NCBI GenBank assembly: GCA_003415625.1
Contig: PYIU01000009.1
Span: 1,736,001-1,800,000 of the forward strand
Reading direction: 5' to 3'
Source: Aquanectria penicillioides
Lineage: Eukaryota; Ascomycota; Sordariomycetes; Hypocreales; Nectriaceae
Length of the DNA stretch: 64,000 nt
Both the position numbers and the translations under genes were made by a program. The notes beneath the pieces were generated by a model. It made no database searches. It worked only from the letters and a program-made list of their open reading frames with translations, and was not told where the DNA came from. This document shows positions 61,821 to 64,000 of this stretch, piece after piece. The stretch's first letter is position 1. Each line of letters starts with the position of its first letter.

Positions 61821-62195
61821 AAATAGCAAAATAGGGATCCGAAGACGGGCAGCAATGGCAATGGCGTTGAGCTGGTGCCCTGGAGTTCTGGACGCGGGAA
61901 TGACGCAGGGCGGGGCAATCGGCCAGGCGCTACGCTGCTTCTGGGCTTGTTCATCATGGAGACGTGCTTTCAGTGGCGCCGTGCGCGTGGGAGATCTCCA
62001 TGTGTGTGAACCCCGCCTTGCTTGGAAAAATTCTCATTGGCCCGAGCGTGCCACCCTGAATGCTATGGCCGACGAGGAACACAAAAAAGTCAACGGGCTC
62101 GGTTTTCTAGAAAAGCTTGCTCTCCCCGTCCCGTTGGCCTAGGTCAATTCCTTCATTTTTCACAAGGCCCTCACTTGAAACAACGACCGCCCAGA

Positions 62196-63780
<1,585 letters not shown>

Positions 63781-64000
63781 GTAGGTTCGGCACCAAATAT
63801 CCTATTTTCCACAAGAGATATTTGTTTTGGGGGCTTGGGCCAACTCGTTGCGATCGTCGAGTCATGATACTGGCTTCGTCGTCAAAGTGGTGGCTCGTGC
63901 CGTGGTTCCATGGTTTTGGACCTGGAGAAGGAGAACCACATCGCTCTTTTGCCCGTTCGTCTCTGAGCGGCAATTGGTGACTGGTGCTTTTTCACATTTT
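63781..64000 (+). other. Start of the tenth LYS20 intron, cut by the window end
   Basis: GTAGGT donor at 63781. I find no acceptor followed by the expected homocitrate synthase continuation before base 64000, so this intron is at least 220 nt. Confidence 0.55.

Larger units (their letters stand above)
59713..62195. other. Divergent intergenic region, transporter / LYS20
   Basis: About 2.5 kb without a supported gene. The stretch 60060-60960 is A/T-rich relative to its surroundings. Three TGACTCA sites lie at 61388-61394, 61438-61444 and 61814-61820, nearest LYS20. Confidence 0.55.

Overview
This window is chromosomal DNA of a filamentous ascomycete, most likely a Sordariomycete of the Hypocreales. 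The evidence is indirect: short GT..AG introns (mostly 50-110 nt) with CTAAC/CTGAC-like branch sites, gene families such as a cutinase-transcription-factor-1-like Zn2Cys6 regulator, yapsin-like GPI protease, ADP1-type ABC transporter and CBM1-GH5 mannanase, and the fungal alpha-aminoadipate lysine pathway. I saw no prophage, CRISPR array, intact transposon or convincing tRNA/rRNA gene. All gene models were spliced by hand by matching reading frame, donor, branch site, acceptor and family conservation; I had no RNA or database evidence.

Layout. 0-7.8 kb: a small F-box/Cys-rich protein, a SET-domain methyltransferase (4 exons) and a CTF1-like transcription factor (3 exons). 9.5-15.5 kb: an alpha/beta hydrolase, a PARP-like ADP-ribosyltransferase, the splicing factor Prp17/Cdc40 and the ER cargo receptor Erv14 (cornichon). 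16.7-24.5 kb: methionine aminopeptidase 1, divergent from kynurenine 3-monooxygenase, then mitoribosomal uS8m and a large SPxK-rich disordered protein. 28.4-32.5 kb: homoisocitrate dehydrogenase (LYS12) converging on mitochondrial elongation factor G (MEF1). 33.1-34.6 kb: a yapsin-like aspartyl protease with a one-base frameshift. 39.5-46.9 kb: an ADP1-like ABCG transporter, a PET123/mS26-like mitoribosomal protein and the nucleolar GTPase NOG2. 48.2-54.5 kb: a hypothetical protein, a secreted CBM1-GH5 mannanase, a putatively N-myristoylated small protein and an SDR oxidoreductase. 57.9-63.8 kb: an AVT3-like vacuolar amino-acid transporter divergent from homocitrate synthase (LYS20), whose 3' end runs off the window.

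Functional themes. Two lysine-biosynthesis enzymes (LYS20, the first step, and LYS12, a later step) lie about 34 kb apart. LYS20 faces a vacuolar amino-acid transporter across a 2.5 kb intergenic region with three TGACTCA (CPC1/Gcn4-type) sites. Three genes serve mitochondrial translation (uS8m, MEF1, probable mS26). Otherwise the content is ordinary housekeeping plus a few environment-facing genes (protease, mannanase, CTF1-like regulator). Long intergenic gaps (24.5-28.5, 34.6-39.5, 54.5-57.9 and 59.7-62.2 kb) hold microsatellites and recurring CCTAGGTAGGT and TACTCCGTA words, but no gene I can support.

I did not find a clear undescribed multi-gene system. The strongest leads are the protease frameshift, the PARP-like enzyme, the microexon-dense LYS20 gene with its TGACTCA cluster, and the unusually long NOG2 intron.
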